Positions 39,127-49,479 of a stretch of DNA of 64,000 nt are shown here, one piece after another. Below the pieces are notes generated by a model. That model ran no database searches and was not told the DNA's origin. It saw only the letters and a list, made by a program, of their open reading frames with translations. Both the position numbers and the translations under genes were made by a program. The number at the start of each line of letters is the position of its first letter. The stretch's first letter is position 1. The stretch comes from Synechococcus sp. UW140. Lineage in GTDB: Bacteria > Cyanobacteriota > Cyanobacteriia > PCC-6307 > Cyanobiaceae. The stretch lies in NCBI GenBank assembly GCA_945861595.1, contig CAMAVE010000003.1, positions 1-64,000 on the forward strand, read 5' to 3'.

Positions 39127-39546
39127 TCAGGCGAAAGGGGTGGGGGGCTGCTCGGTCACCAGCTCGGAAACCCCAGGGGCAGGGGCACCGCTCTGGCTGG
39201 CAGCCAGGGGTTCGCTTGGGGCAACGGCACCGGAACCGGCCTCTGGGGAGCGCGCTTCCAAAGGCACACCTGCAGCGGAGACTTCCGAAGGGGACGCTGC
39301 CGAAGCAGAGACTGCTGTTGCTGAGACGGCTGTTGCAGAGACCGCTGTGGCAGAGACCGTGTCATTGGAGACGGTATCCACGGCCTTGCGGAATTCCTGC
39401 TCGAACTGGCTGGAGGCGGACTGGAAACCCTTGAGGGTCTTGCCGAGGGTCTTGCCCAGCTCCGGCAGGCGCTTGGGGCCAAACACCAGCAGGCCAATGG
39501 CAGCGATCACGGCCATTTCCGGCAGGCCGATTCCGAAGATATTCAT
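39127..39546 (-). CDS. tatA: Sec-independent translocase TatA/B-like protein
   Basis: MNIFGIGLPEMAVIAAIGLLVFGPKRLPELGKTLGKTLKGFQ. Confidence 0.93.
   Translation of the reverse strand: MNIFGIGLPEMAVIAAIGLLVFGPKRLPELGKTLGKTLKGFQSASSQFEQEFRKAVDTVSNDTVSATAVSATAVSATAVSASAASPSEVSAAGVPLEARSPEAGSGAVAPSEPLAASQSGAPAPGVSELVTEQPPTPFA
39308..39382 (-). repeat. 15-bp in-frame repeat array (SATAV)n in the TatA tail
   Basis: GAGACTGCTGTTGCT GAGACGGCTGTTGCA GAGACCGCTGTGGCA GAGACCGTGTCATTG GAGACGGTATCCACG. Confidence 0.9.
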
Positions 39547-39662
39547 CGTTTCGAAGCACCGATGGGTGGATCCAGCATTAACCCGCCCAGGCCAATGGTC
39601 AAACAACCAAGGGCCTGGACGGGCATGGAATCCGGTTCAGGGATGGATGCAGGGGCTGGCAA

Positions 39663-39863
39663 TCAGCCGGCGCCGTTCCAGTTAACGGTGATGCCATCCA
39701 GCAGCAACGACTTGTTATACAGCTGCAGAATCACCAGCAGGAAGACCAGGAAGAGAACCATGAACACTCCCATGATCGGAGTGGTTCCCCAACCCGGTAC
39801 AACCTTGCCGTATTCAGAATTGAGGGGACGCAGAAGGTCTCCGAGGCGGGTGCGTTGGGCCAT
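39663..39863 (-). CDS. psbH: Photosystem II phosphoprotein PsbH
   Basis: [50 protein letters not shown]. Confidence 0.97.
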   Translation of the reverse strand: MAQRTRLGDLLRPLNSEYGKVVPGWGTTPIMGVFMVLFLVFLLVILQLYNKSLLLDGITVNWNGAG

Positions 39864-40014
39864 GACGGCTCGCTCCTCTCTGGCAGGGGATCGGTCTGGT
39901 TACTTTAGGGGTGCTGCGGCCCGGACCGAGCCCAGCTGTCGAGAGTTGTGATGGAAGCGGCCTCCCGAAGCCCCTTCCGGCCGGCTTCGCCACCACCCCA
40001 AAGCCCCCGCGCCC

Positions 40015-40158
40015 ATGGAAAGCACCTCGTCTCCCGCCCTCTCCGTGGCCCTGACCGTGCTGGCGGTGCTGCTGTCGCTCACCGGGTTTGGCATTTACAC
40101 GGCCTTTGGGCCCCCTTCCAAGCAACTCACCGATCCCTTCGACGAACACGAGGATTGA
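40015..40158 (+). CDS. psbN: PsbN
   Basis: 47-aa ORF MESTSSPALSVALTVLAVLLSLTGFGIYTAFGPPSKQLTDPFDEHED*. Confidence 0.95.
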   Translation: MESTSSPALSVALTVLAVLLSLTGFGIYTAFGPPSKQLTDPFDEHED

Positions 40159-40225
40159 GCCCAGTGCTGGGGACCTCACCCCGCCCAGGGATCAGGGACG
40201 GGAAGCCCCGGCCAGGTCCCAGCCC

Positions 40226-43200
40226 TCAGGCAAGGCGCCTGATCCGATAGCTGGCCAGCTGCCAAGGCCGCACAACCGCCGCCTCGGCTAGACGATCCAA
40301 GTCCTCGGGCGCCTGGGCATCGGCACCAGGTTGAACGCCATGTGGTGCTTGGTCACCGCACCGAGGGAGCCCGTCGACGGGGTGGCCAGTGGCCTGGGTG
40401 AGCGGCCGATCTAAGCCATCGATCCGGCCCAGCAGCTGCCAGCCGCGGCCCAGGTCCAGCCTCTGGCGCAGGGGGCTGAGGTTTTGAACGGTCAGCGCCA
40501 GGTCGCCGGCCATGGTCGAGCTGGCGCCCTGGCAGGGCAAGCAGCGCAGACCGATCAGGCGCAGGTGGGGAGCACCCAGGCCCAGGGTCGGGGCTAGTGG
40601 GGGTAGCCCCCCGGTGGCCCCAGCCGATCCGAGCGGCTCGCGTTGACCGGCGCCCTCGCCCCAGGGCCGCAGCCAGGGCGGTTCCCGGAAGCGCACGGCC
40701 TGCTCGGCCGCGCCGGCCTGGCGCCAGCCCCCCGCGCAGGGCATCAGGGCGAGGCGCAGGCGCTGGGGTCCGTGATCGGCGCCGGGATCGGGCCAGGTGG
40801 GCGCCCGCAGCAGCGACACCCCCAGCCGCTCCGGTGTGCCGGACACCCCCTGGGGCCCATCCAGCAACACGGCCAGACCCGAACCAGCCGCCTCGGCCGC
40901 CAGCCAGCTGATCACCGGCACCTCCCAACGGCTGCGCTCCCGCGCCGTGATGGCCGCCGCCGGCCGCTCGATCACGCCGCCGCTGGTGTCGGCGGCCAGG
41001 CGCAGGGCGGCTTGGGCCAGGGGCAACTCCAGCCGCAACAACTCATGCACCTGGTGCCAATCCACCGCCAGGGTGAGCTCCAGATAGGGGCTGGCCGCCC
41101 TGAGCACCACGTCGAGCCGCAACGGCGAACAACCACAGAGCCCCCGCCAGACGAGGCGCACGCACAACGGACCGGTTTCGGCCAGCTCGGGCGGCCCATC
41201 CCAGCGCAACGGCAAGGGCTGGCTGCGGTAGTTGGCGGCCAGGTCCCAGGCATCCCAAAACTCGCCCCGGTCGGCCCAGCGGCACCACTGCAGGGGAGAC
41301 GCCAGCTGGGCCAGGCCATCGGCTCCCCACAGCTGCTCCACGCCAGCGGGCCCCGCCAGGACCGTCACCAAGCCATTGCTGAGGCGCCAGCGCCCGCCTG
41401 CCGCCGCGGCCCCAGGCCCTGACCCCTCGCCACCAGCCAACGTCGCCCCTGCCTCCCGATCGGCGGCCACCGCTTGTGGCTCCGCAACCAGGCTCACCGG
41501 ATGCTGCAGGGGCAAGGGGGACGATCCAGCCTGGTCAACCCTCCGATCTGCAGCTGGCCGGGGCTGGCGCTGCAAAGCCAGGTGGGCGATCCCGGCGGGA
41601 AGGGGCACTTGTAGCCATTGGCCACCGCCAGGGGCCGGCTGGCCCAGCAGGGGCTGGCCGGCCAGGACCCAGTGGCCCGAGGGCAGCCGCAGGGTCAAAG
41701 GGGCCGCCGCCAGGGGCTGGAGCTGCACCAGGGCCCAGGGCTCGGGCCCCTGATCCGGCCCAGGAGCCAGCCTCCGGGAGCCAGGGGCGGCCCCAAGCCA
41801 AGCCAAGAGGTCTTGATCCCTGCCCCGGGAGGCGGCCCGGCGGGCGGCGCGCCACTGGGGTTCGGCCTGCTCGAACACCTCCGGAATCGAGGTGCCCGGC
41901 AGGATGTCGTGGAACTGTTGGAACAGCAGGGGCCGCCAGTCTGGGGCCGGCTCGCTGGGCGCTGCACCAGCCTGGCTGGCCCGTAGGGCCCGGGCGATGT
42001 CGGCCTCGCGCAGGAGCCGCTCAAGGCTGCGGTTGTGACGCTTTTGGTCGGGCCGGCTGGTGGCGATGCCCCGGTGTAATTCCAGGTAGAGCTCATCGCG
42101 CCAGACCGGCAACCCCGCCGCCAGGGGCTCCAGCTCGGCCAGGTACTGGCGGAGGCTGCCGTGGCGCTGGGGCCGGGCCTGGGGCTGGTCTTGCCAGAGC
42201 TCCAGCTGCTCGAGCATCTCGGCAGTGGGGCCACCGCCGTGGTCGCCCACGCCCGGGAGCCAGAGGGCCCGATCCAGGCCCGTGCTGGCCTGCCACTCGA
42301 GCCGGTAGCGCTCCATCGCCACCGGGTCGCCGCCGGTGCCGATCGGCGCCGTGGCCAGGGCGAGCACCTCCGCTCCGCAGCGGCTGCGCCAGCGGAAGAG
42401 GCGATGGGGGAAGGGGTTGGTGGCGTTCCAGGCCAGCTTGTGGGTGCAGAACCAGTGCACGCCGGTGGCCCGGGCCACCGCGGGCAGGCCGGCGCCAAAG
42501 CCGAAGCTGTCGGGCAGCCAGCAGAGTTGGTGCTCCCATTCCGGGAACGTGGCGCGGCTGTAGGCCTGGCCCAGCTGGAACTGGCGCAGCAGCGAGGCCG
42601 TGGCGATCAACACGCAATCGCTTTCGACCCAGGGACCATTGATCGGCTCCCAGCGGCCCGAGGCCATGGCCTGGCGGATGCGGGCGAACAGGGCCGGCCG
42701 GTGCTGGGCGATCCAGGCGTACAGAGCCGGGGTGGAATGGCCGAAATGGAGCTGGGGATGGCGCTCCATCAGGCCCAGCACCGACTCGAAGGTGCGCTCC
42801 GCCGCCCGCCAGGTGTCCGCCACCGGCCAGAGCCAGGCCAGATCGAGATGGGCGTGGCCCAGGAGCTGAAAACCGCCCTGGCCCGGCCCCTGCTGGGCCT
42901 GGAGGGTCTGAAGGGCCGCGCCGAGACGGCCTGGCCCATCGGGCGCCTCGGGATCGGCGCCCGCCAGGGCCGCCTGCAGCGAAGCCGCCGCCGGCTCGTG
43001 GCCCCGGGCCGCCCGCAGGGCCACCAATTCCAGGGCCGTGCCTGCCAACAGCCCCTGGGGATCGGCGCAATCGGCGGGCTCCAACTCCAGCCGGCTCTCG
43101 ACCAGGGCGCCGTCGTCGTGGCGGGGGCTGCGCAACGCAAGGCTGAGGTCGAGGGCTTCGCCCCGCCACCAGGACTCGGGCAGCACCCAGCGGCAGGCGG

Positions 43201-43570
43201 AATCAAACAGGTCACCGCGATGGACCGCCTGGCCAGCGACTGAAAGCACCACCTCCTCGGCCCACCAGCGCAGGACCAGCCGGGCCCGGGGCGGGGCCGC
43301 CTGCGGGCCCGCTGCTTGGTGGAGCTGCCGCCAGTCGGGCGGGCACTCCAGCCGCAGGCGCAAACGCAACCCTTGGCCGCCCCGGGGCCAAATCAGCAGG
43401 CCGCGGGCAAACCAATCGGGCCGATGGCTGGCGCCCCAAGGGTTTTCGATCGCCGGCGCCAGGGCTCCTCCCGGGCCATCGGCCAGCCAGCGGGCCTGCA
43501 GATCGCGCCGCGTCCGTGACTGAAACGTTTCAATCCAGGGGCGAACCACCCCCTCCAGCCCCTCTGGCAT
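40226..43570 (-). CDS. Alpha-mannosidase (glycoside hydrolase family 38)
   Basis: LLGHAHLDLAWLWPVADTWRAAERTFESVLGLMERHPQLHFGHSTPALYAWI, GPWVESD, WLPDSFGFGAGLP. Confidence 0.92.
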   Translation of the reverse strand: MPEGLEGVVRPWIETFQSRTRRDLQARWLADGPGGALAPAIENPWGASHRPDWFARGLLIWPRGGQGLRLRLRLECPPDWRQLHQAAGPQAAPPRARLVLRWWAEEVVLSVAGQAVHRGDLFDSACRWVLPESWWRGEALDLSLALRSPRHDDGALVESRLELEPADCADPQGLLAGTALELVALRAARGHEPAAASLQAALAGADPEAPDGPGRLGAALQTLQAQQGPGQGGFQLLGHAHLDLAWLWPVADTWRAAERTFESVLGLMERHPQLHFGHSTPALYAWIAQHRPALFARIRQAMASGRWEPINGPWVESDCVLIATASLLRQFQLGQAYSRATFPEWEHQLCWLPDSFGFGAGLPAVARATGVHWFCTHKLAWNATNPFPHRLFRWRSRCGAEVLALATAPIGTGGDPVAMERYRLEWQASTGLDRALWLPGVGDHGGGPTAEMLEQLELWQDQPQARPQRHGSLRQYLAELEPLAAGLPVWRDELYLELHRGIATSRPDQKRHNRSLERLLREADIARALRASQAGAAPSEPAPDWRPLLFQQFHDILPGTSIPEVFEQAEPQWRAARRAASRGRDQDLLAWLGAAPGSRRLAPGPDQGPEPWALVQLQPLAAAPLTLRLPSGHWVLAGQPLLGQPAPGGGQWLQVPLPAGIAHLALQRQPRPAADRRVDQAGSSPLPLQHPVSLVAEPQAVAADREAGATLAGGEGSGPGAAAAGGRWRLSNGLVTVLAGPAGVEQLWGADGLAQLASPLQWCRWADRGEFWDAWDLAANYRSQPLPLRWDGPPELAETGPLCVRLVWRGLCGCSPLRLDVVLRAASPYLELTLAVDWHQVHELLRLELPLAQAALRLAADTSGGVIERPAAAITARERSRWEVPVISWLAAEAAGSGLAVLLDGPQGVSGTPERLGVSLLRAPTWPDPGADHGPQRLRLALMPCAGGWRQAGAAEQAVRFREPPWLRPWGEGAGQREPLGSAGATGGLPPLAPTLGLGAPHLRLIGLRCLPCQGASSTMAGDLALTVQNLSPLRQRLDLGRGWQLLGRIDGLDRPLTQATGHPVDGLPRCGDQAPHGVQPGADAQAPEDLDRLAEAAVVRPWQLASYRIRRLA

Positions 43571-43671
43571 CGATCAACGCCATCTGTGCCCCATAGGATG
43601 ATGCCGCTGCCGCAGGGTCGTCCCAGGGCCCACCTGGCGCCTGTCACTCCCTGTCACCCGCCGGACGGACC

Positions 43672-43791
43672 ATGCTCGCCCTCAAGATCTCGGTTTATTC
43701 AGTCGTTTTCTTCTTCATCGGGATCTTCGTTTTCGGCTTCCTGGCCAGCGATCCCACCCGCACCCCCAGCCGCAAAGACCTGGAAGACTGA
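43672..43791 (+). CDS. psbI: Photosystem II protein PsbI
   Basis: 39-aa [42 protein letters not shown]. Confidence 0.95.
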   Translation: MLALKISVYSVVFFFIGIFVFGFLASDPTRTPSRKDLED

Positions 43792-43877
43792 AGCCCAACC
43801 GGAAGCACAAACCGGTCCTAGCCGTCTGGAGCTGATCCAGACCCCATGGCAGGATCGGCGCCGTTTCCGCTTCGTCG

Positions 43878-46800
43878 GTGCCCGCGCCCACCCTGTCTCG
43901 TTGGACATTTGCGGCGATGGGATCGGCCCTGCTGGTGGCCCTGCCACCAGCAGGCGCTGAGCCACTGACCCCCATTGCCGCAGCCCCTCAACCGGGCACG
44001 GCAGGAACCCAGGCACCCGCAGCCCCTAGGGCCCAGGCCCTGACCCCGTCGGCCCCGGTCCAAGCCCAAGCCCCAAGCCAATCCCAACCGGCCGCAAAAC
44101 CTGCCGACCAACCTGGCCGCCCCCTCAGCCAGGCCAGCCCTGGGCAGGCCCCGCCCCTGGAACTGGAGTTGCAGGCCGATCAGCAAGGCTTCGACCTGCA
44201 GCTCAACCGGTTCGTCGCCACGGGCCAGGTCAAGGCCCTGCTCAATGGCGGCCGCCTGCTGGCCGATCGCCTCGAATTCGACCCCACAAGCCGCACGGTC
44301 TATGCCAGCGGCAGCGTGCGCTTCCAACGCGGCCGTCAGTACCTCCAGGCCAGCCGCCTGCGCTTCAACCTGATCCAGGCCGAAGGGGAGCTGGAGGATG
44401 TCTACGGGGTGCTCGACCTCGAATCCGCCGAGTCTGATTTCGACCTGGCACGCCAGCCCAGAGGGGCCCTCCTGCCCCTCAGCTACTGGGAGAACCCGGA
44501 TCCGCTGCTGAATCGCCAGGCCAGCTTTGCCGTGGCCGATGGCGGCCCAGCCCCGGCGACCAGCAGCTCAGCACCCCAGAGCGCCAGCCCCAAACCCCTC
44601 CCCGGGGCCCAAGCGCTGCAGGCCCTAGATCGCCAACCCTTGGCCCCGGCTGGGCTGAACCCCACTCCCGGGGTGGAGGGCTACCGCAGCGAAGCCGCCA
44701 CGGTCCGCCCCCTAGCGATCAGCGACTGGCGCATGCCGCCGGTGGCCCTGGCGCCCCAGGCCCTCTCCATGGCCTGCCAGCCCCTGCTGCCGCCGATCCC
44801 CAACTGGCACCCCTATCCCCTGGCCGTGACCCTCTGGGGCGGCAAGAGCATCGATTCCAACTTCGGTGAAACGTTCCAATTCAAGGGGCGACTGCGGCCC
44901 GAATACGAACTGGGCATCGGCTTTAACAAGCGCCTGATCGATGCCGGCCCCGTGGCCCTGGAATGGGACAGCAACCTGTTGGGCCATGGCGCCCTGGAGC
45001 AGGCGGGCGGCGAATTCAACCAAAGCGTCAAATATGCCAATTCCCCTGCCCAGAGCTTCGGCGAACTCACCACCGGCCTGGGGATCCGCCTCTGGGTGCA
45101 ACCCTGGCTGAGCCTGGGGTTTGTCCAGGGGGTGAGCTGGCTGAGCGAGCCGAGCAACTACGAGAAAACCTTCCGCCAGAACTACACCCAGTTCCTGAAC
45201 TACCTGGGTTTTGAAATCGAAGCGCTGGTGGCGCCCCAATGGTCTTTGGTGGGCCGGGTGCACCACCGCTCCGGCGCCTACGGCACCTACAGCGGCGTGT
45301 CGGAGGGCAGCAACGCCTATCTGATTGGCCTGCGCTATCGCTTCGGCTCATCCCCCGCTCCCCGCCAATCGCTGGCGATGGCGCCACCCCTGGGCTGCAA
45401 CGATCCAGGCCGGGGCAACCGGGTCCGGCCGAAACCCCTGGGCGAGCTCCTCAATGATGTGGCCATGGGGCCGCCCGGCCAGGGCCTGGCCCCCGCCCCT
45501 GCGGCCCCAAGCAGCGGCCCTGCCCCAACGCAGCTAGCGCCGGCCCAGGCCGAAGCCCAGCGCCAGCAAGCGATTGACGCCAGCGTGGATCAGCGCATCA
45601 CCGCCCTCAACTACCGCGGCAGCTTCTCGCTCCAGAGACAGCAAGGGACGACAAGCACTTACACCACCCCAACAGAAGTGAACACCTACGGGGGGGTTAG
45701 GCCCCCCCAGATCCTCTCGGTTCGCACCACCAGCAACACCCAGCTGGTCAGCGGCATGGTGAGCCGCTGGCGCTTCCAGGCTGCCACCTTGACCCTCACC
45801 CCAGAAGGCTGGCGCGCCGATCGGGCTGCCCTCAGCAACGATCCGTTCACACCAGCCCAGTCCTGGGTGGATGCCGAAGGGGTTGAGGCCCGCCTGCTGG
45901 CCAATGGCGACACGGTGATCCAGGCGAAGCGCAACCGCCTGATCCTCGAAGATCGCCTGCCCATCCCCCTCAATCGCAACCAGGTCTTCAAGAAGAAAAA
46001 AGACGTAGACAACCGCTGGGTGCTCGCCAGCGATGGCACCGACCGCAACGGTTTTTATATCGGCAACAACCTCAAACCGATCAAGCTAGGAGCTCGCGCC
46101 ACGCTGGAACTTCAGCCCCAGTTCATGGCGCAACGGGCCCTCAATGGCAGCACCACCAGCTACGTGCTGCCGGGCCAGCCGGCGGGCAATGCCCCCAGCA
46201 GCCAACCCACCCGCATTGGCGATTTGTTTGGCGTGGTGGCCAAGCTGCGCGGTCCCCTGCTGGGTTTCAACAGCGATGTCAACTTCAACGCCTCCACCCT
46301 CGATCCCAGCAACTTCGCCAACGGCACCCGCAGCTGGGGTGAACTGAATCGCCCCATCACCCTGCCCCTGCTGGGCGAGATCACGACGCGCCTGTTTGGG
46401 GCCTATCGCTACCGCATCTGGAATGGCTCCCTTGGCGAACAGGACATCTATTCAGCCATTGGCATCTCCCTAGATCAGACCAAAAACCTCCCCAACCTGG
46501 GTGCCATCCGCAACAATTACTATGCCCGGATTGCCTACGGAACCTTCCAGGGCAACCTGTTTGAGAGCACCACCACCGGCAGCTTCTCCCGCAGCAGCTT
46601 GTTCGCCTCGCTCAATAGTTCTTTGCCGATCTGGACTGGCCAATCCCTTGACCCGAGTCTAGCTAACACCTATCTCTATTCACCAGTGGCGATCGTGCCA
46701 GGCCTGAGCCTCAGCACAAACCTAAGCCTGAGCCTGTTCAACTACAGCAACGGCAATGTACAGAACTCCTACAGTATTTCTGGGGGTCCCACCCTAACCC

Positions 46801-47201
46801 TGGGGCATTTCACCAAACCCTTCCTCGATTACACCCAGATCACGATCACGGGCGGCGGAACCCGCCGCACGGGCCAAAGCCCCTTGAGTTTTGACCAGTT
46901 GGTGGATCTGGGCACGATCGGCGTTGGCCTCACCCAGCAGATCGCTGGACCGCTGGTGTTCAACGGCGGCATTGGCATGAACATCGACCCCAACTCCCCC
47001 TACTACGGCAATGTCACCGGCTCCTACGTGGAACTTCGTTGGCAGCGGCGCTCCTATGAGCTGGGAATTTATTACAGCCCCTACGAACAGCTCGGCGGCA
47101 TCCGCGTGAAGCTGCACGATTTCAACTTCGATGGCACCGGCGTACCCTTCGTTCCCTACCAACCCAGCACGGCCCAGAGTGCCCGCGACAGGCCCTTCTG
47201 A
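43878..47201 (+). CDS. DUF3769 / LptD-OstA-like outer membrane protein
   Basis: OstA-like N-terminal segment (FVATGQVKALLNGGRLLADRLEFDPTSRTVYASGSVRFQRGRQYLQASRLRFN) then a long beta-rich C-terminus. Confidence 0.85.
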   Translation: MPAPTLSRWTFAAMGSALLVALPPAGAEPLTPIAAAPQPGTAGTQAPAAPRAQALTPSAPVQAQAPSQSQPAAKPADQPGRPLSQASPGQAPPLELELQADQQGFDLQLNRFVATGQVKALLNGGRLLADRLEFDPTSRTVYASGSVRFQRGRQYLQASRLRFNLIQAEGELEDVYGVLDLESAESDFDLARQPRGALLPLSYWENPDPLLNRQASFAVADGGPAPATSSSAPQSASPKPLPGAQALQALDRQPLAPAGLNPTPGVEGYRSEAATVRPLAISDWRMPPVALAPQALSMACQPLLPPIPNWHPYPLAVTLWGGKSIDSNFGETFQFKGRLRPEYELGIGFNKRLIDAGPVALEWDSNLLGHGALEQAGGEFNQSVKYANSPAQSFGELTTGLGIRLWVQPWLSLGFVQGVSWLSEPSNYEKTFRQNYTQFLNYLGFEIEALVAPQWSLVGRVHHRSGAYGTYSGVSEGSNAYLIGLRYRFGSSPAPRQSLAMAPPLGCNDPGRGNRVRPKPLGELLNDVAMGPPGQGLAPAPAAPSSGPAPTQLAPAQAEAQRQQAIDASVDQRITALNYRGSFSLQRQQGTTSTYTTPTEVNTYGGVRPPQILSVRTTSNTQLVSGMVSRWRFQAATLTLTPEGWRADRAALSNDPFTPAQSWVDAEGVEARLLANGDTVIQAKRNRLILEDRLPIPLNRNQVFKKKKDVDNRWVLASDGTDRNGFYIGNNLKPIKLGARATLELQPQFMAQRALNGSTTSYVLPGQPAGNAPSSQPTRIGDLFGVVAKLRGPLLGFNSDVNFNASTLDPSNFANGTRSWGELNRPITLPLLGEITTRLFGAYRYRIWNGSLGEQDIYSAIGISLDQTKNLPNLGAIRNNYYARIAYGTFQGNLFESTTTGSFSRSSLFASLNSSLPIWTGQSLDPSLANTYLYSPVAIVPGLSLSTNLSLSLFNYSNGNVQNSYSISGGPTLTLGHFTKPFLDYTQITITGGGTRRTGQSPLSFDQLVDLGTIGVGLTQQIAGPLVFNGGIGMNIDPNSPYYGNVTGSYVELRWQRRSYELGIYYSPYEQLGGIRVKLHDFNFDGTGVPFVPYQPSTAQSARDRPF

Positions 47202-47303
47202 GGGCATCGAGGCACAAGCAAGAAAATGAGATCAAGCTTGATCCGAGTTGATCAATCTGCGAATTTACCCAACCAGCATTCAACTCATTAGTGCGTTAGC
47301 AAA

Positions 47304-47939
47304 TCAGCCAGGAAAATTATTCATGTAAGGCAAGCGGGCGGCCGTGGCCGCCAGGGCCGCGCCATTGGCGACCAGCTGGCCGGTGCCATCCCACTGGCCG
47401 GTGCTGAGCATCTGGCGGGGCCCCGCGGGCAACTCAAGCTGCCAGCTGGTCTCTGGCTGGCTGGAGCGCAGGCGGGCGGATGCAACCTCCAACTCAAACT
47501 CGGCGGCAGGGTCGGCCGCGGCCGCCGCCTGGATCGCCAGCATCAGGTCGTGGGAGGCGGTGAGGCAGGGGATGCCCAGCGCCAGGCAGTTGCCATAGAA
47601 GATTTCAGCGAAACTCTCGCCAACTACGGCGCGAATCCCCCAACGCATCAGCGCCTGGGGAGCGTGTTCGCGGCTGGAGCCGCAGCCGAAATTACGGTTC
47701 ACCAGCAGCAGGCGCGCCCCCTGGTGGTCGGGCCGGTCGAAGGGATGGGCGCCCTGGAGCTCGATCCGGTCGTCGGCGAACACCTGTTGACCGAGACCAT
47801 CAAAGGTGACGCACTTGAGGAAGCGGGCCGGGATGATCCGATCGGTGTCGATGTCATCGCCGCGCAGCACCAGGGCGCGGCCGTTGACCTGGATGATGGG
47901 CCCAGCGGGCAGGGCGGACGCAAGGGCAGCGCTGGTCAT
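47304..47939 (-). CDS. leuD: 3-isopropylmalate dehydratase small subunit
   Basis: DDIDTDRIIPARFLK, NFGCGSSREHAPQAL. Confidence 0.95.
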   Translation of the reverse strand: MTSAALASALPAGPIIQVNGRALVLRGDDIDTDRIIPARFLKCVTFDGLGQQVFADDRIELQGAHPFDRPDHQGARLLLVNRNFGCGSSREHAPQALMRWGIRAVVGESFAEIFYGNCLALGIPCLTASHDLMLAIQAAAAADPAAEFELEVASARLRSSQPETSWQLELPAGPRQMLSTGQWDGTGQLVANGAALAATAARLPYMNNFPG

Positions 47940-48043
47940 GGCGAGATCGGCGATCGGACGGGCAGGACAGGATGGGCGGCGAGCGGGTCAGACCTAAACG
48001 ACCGAGCGGCGGTCAAAGCGCCGCAGGGTCTTGGCCCAAGCGG

Positions 48044-49453
48044 TCAGGGGTTGAGCAGCAGGCGCACATCGGCCACATGGCCCGACACGGCGGCAGCTGC
48101 CACCATGGCCGGACTCATCAACAGGGTGCGGCCGGTGGCGGAGCCCTGGCGACCCTTGAAGTTGCGGTTGCTGGAACTGGCGCTGATCTGGCGGCCTTCG
48201 AGCCGGTCCGGGTTCATTGCCAGGCACATCGAGCAGCCCGGTTCACGCCACTGGAAGCCAGCCTCCCGGAACACCACATCCAGCCCCTCGGCCTCGGCGG
48301 CGGCGGCCACCTGCTCCGACCCCGGCACCACAAAGGCCGTGATCCCTGCTGCCACCTGGCGGCCCTTGGCCACGGCCGCCGCGGCCTGGAGGTCGCTGAG
48401 GCGGCCGTTGGTGCAGCTACCGATGAAGCAGACATCCACGGCCAGCCCGGCGATCGGCGTGCCCGGGGCCAGGTCCATGTAGCGGTAGGCCTCCTCGGCG
48501 ATCGGCCGCTCATCGGGCTCGGTCTGCTCGAGGCTGGGTACCGCCTCATCCACACCGATGCCCTGGCCTGGCGTAATCCCCCAGGTGATGGTGGGCGCAA
48601 TCGTGGTGGCATCAAAGTCCACCTGGTCGTCAAACACCGCATCGGCGCCGCTGGCCAGGCTTTGCCACCAGGCCACCGCCCGCTCCCAGGCCGCGCCGGC
48701 GGGCGCATAGGGGCGGCCCACCAGGTAGGCAAAGGTGGTGGCGTCAGGGTTGACGTAGCCGCAGCGGGCGCCGCCCTCGATCGCCATGTTGCAGAGGGTC
48801 ATGCGCTCCTCCATCGAGAGGGCGTCGATGGCCGGGCCAGCAAATTCGTAGGCGTAGCCCACGCCAGCCTTTACCCCGAGGCTGCGGATCACATGCAGCA
48901 CCAGGTCCTTGGCGTAGACGCCGCGCTGCAGCTGGCCGTTCACCCAAATGCGGCGCACCTTGAGCTTGGCCATGGCCAGGCTTTGGCTGGCCAGCACATC
49001 GCGCACCTGGCTGGTGCCGATGCCAAAGGCGATCGCACCAAAGGCGCCGTGGGTGGAGGTGTGGGAATCGCCGCAGGCCACCGTCATGCCGGGCTGGGTG
49101 AGCCCCAGTTCGGGGGCGATCACATGCACGATCCCCTGGCGGCCACTACCGAGGCCATGGAGGGTGATGCCGTAGTCGGCGCAATTGCGCTCGAGGGTCT
49201 CGAGCATCGCTTCGGCCAGGGGGTCGGCGAAGGGCCGCGCCTGGGAGGTGGTCGGCACGATGTGGTCGACCGTGGCCACGGTGCGCTCGGGATGGAGCAC
49301 GCCGAGGCCGAGGTCGCGCAGGCCAGCAAAGGCCTGGGGCGTGGTCACCTCATGGATGAGATGCAGGCCGATAAACAGCTGGGTAGACCCACCGGGAAGC
49401 TCGGCGACCCGGTGCAGATCCCAAACCTTGTCGTAAAGGGTGCCGGCGCTCAA
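48044..49453 (-). CDS. leuC: 3-isopropylmalate dehydratase large subunit
   Basis: [39 protein letters not shown]. Confidence 0.97.
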   Translation of the reverse strand: MSAGTLYDKVWDLHRVAELPGGSTQLFIGLHLIHEVTTPQAFAGLRDLGLGVLHPERTVATVDHIVPTTSQARPFADPLAEAMLETLERNCADYGITLHGLGSGRQGIVHVIAPELGLTQPGMTVACGDSHTSTHGAFGAIAFGIGTSQVRDVLASQSLAMAKLKVRRIWVNGQLQRGVYAKDLVLHVIRSLGVKAGVGYAYEFAGPAIDALSMEERMTLCNMAIEGGARCGYVNPDATTFAYLVGRPYAPAGAAWERAVAWWQSLASGADAVFDDQVDFDATTIAPTITWGITPGQGIGVDEAVPSLEQTEPDERPIAEEAYRYMDLAPGTPIAGLAVDVCFIGSCTNGRLSDLQAAAAVAKGRQVAAGITAFVVPGSEQVAAAAEAEGLDVVFREAGFQWREPGCSMCLAMNPDRLEGRQISASSSNRNFKGRQGSATGRTLLMSPAMVAAAAVSGHVADVRLLLNP

Positions 49454-49479
49454 GAACGTTCCCCAATCTGGAAAACAGC

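Noticed and set aside
41476-43243. Long plus-strand ORFs opposite the GH38 gene
   Set aside because: Gly/Pro/Arg/Ala-rich shadow frames without domain signatures
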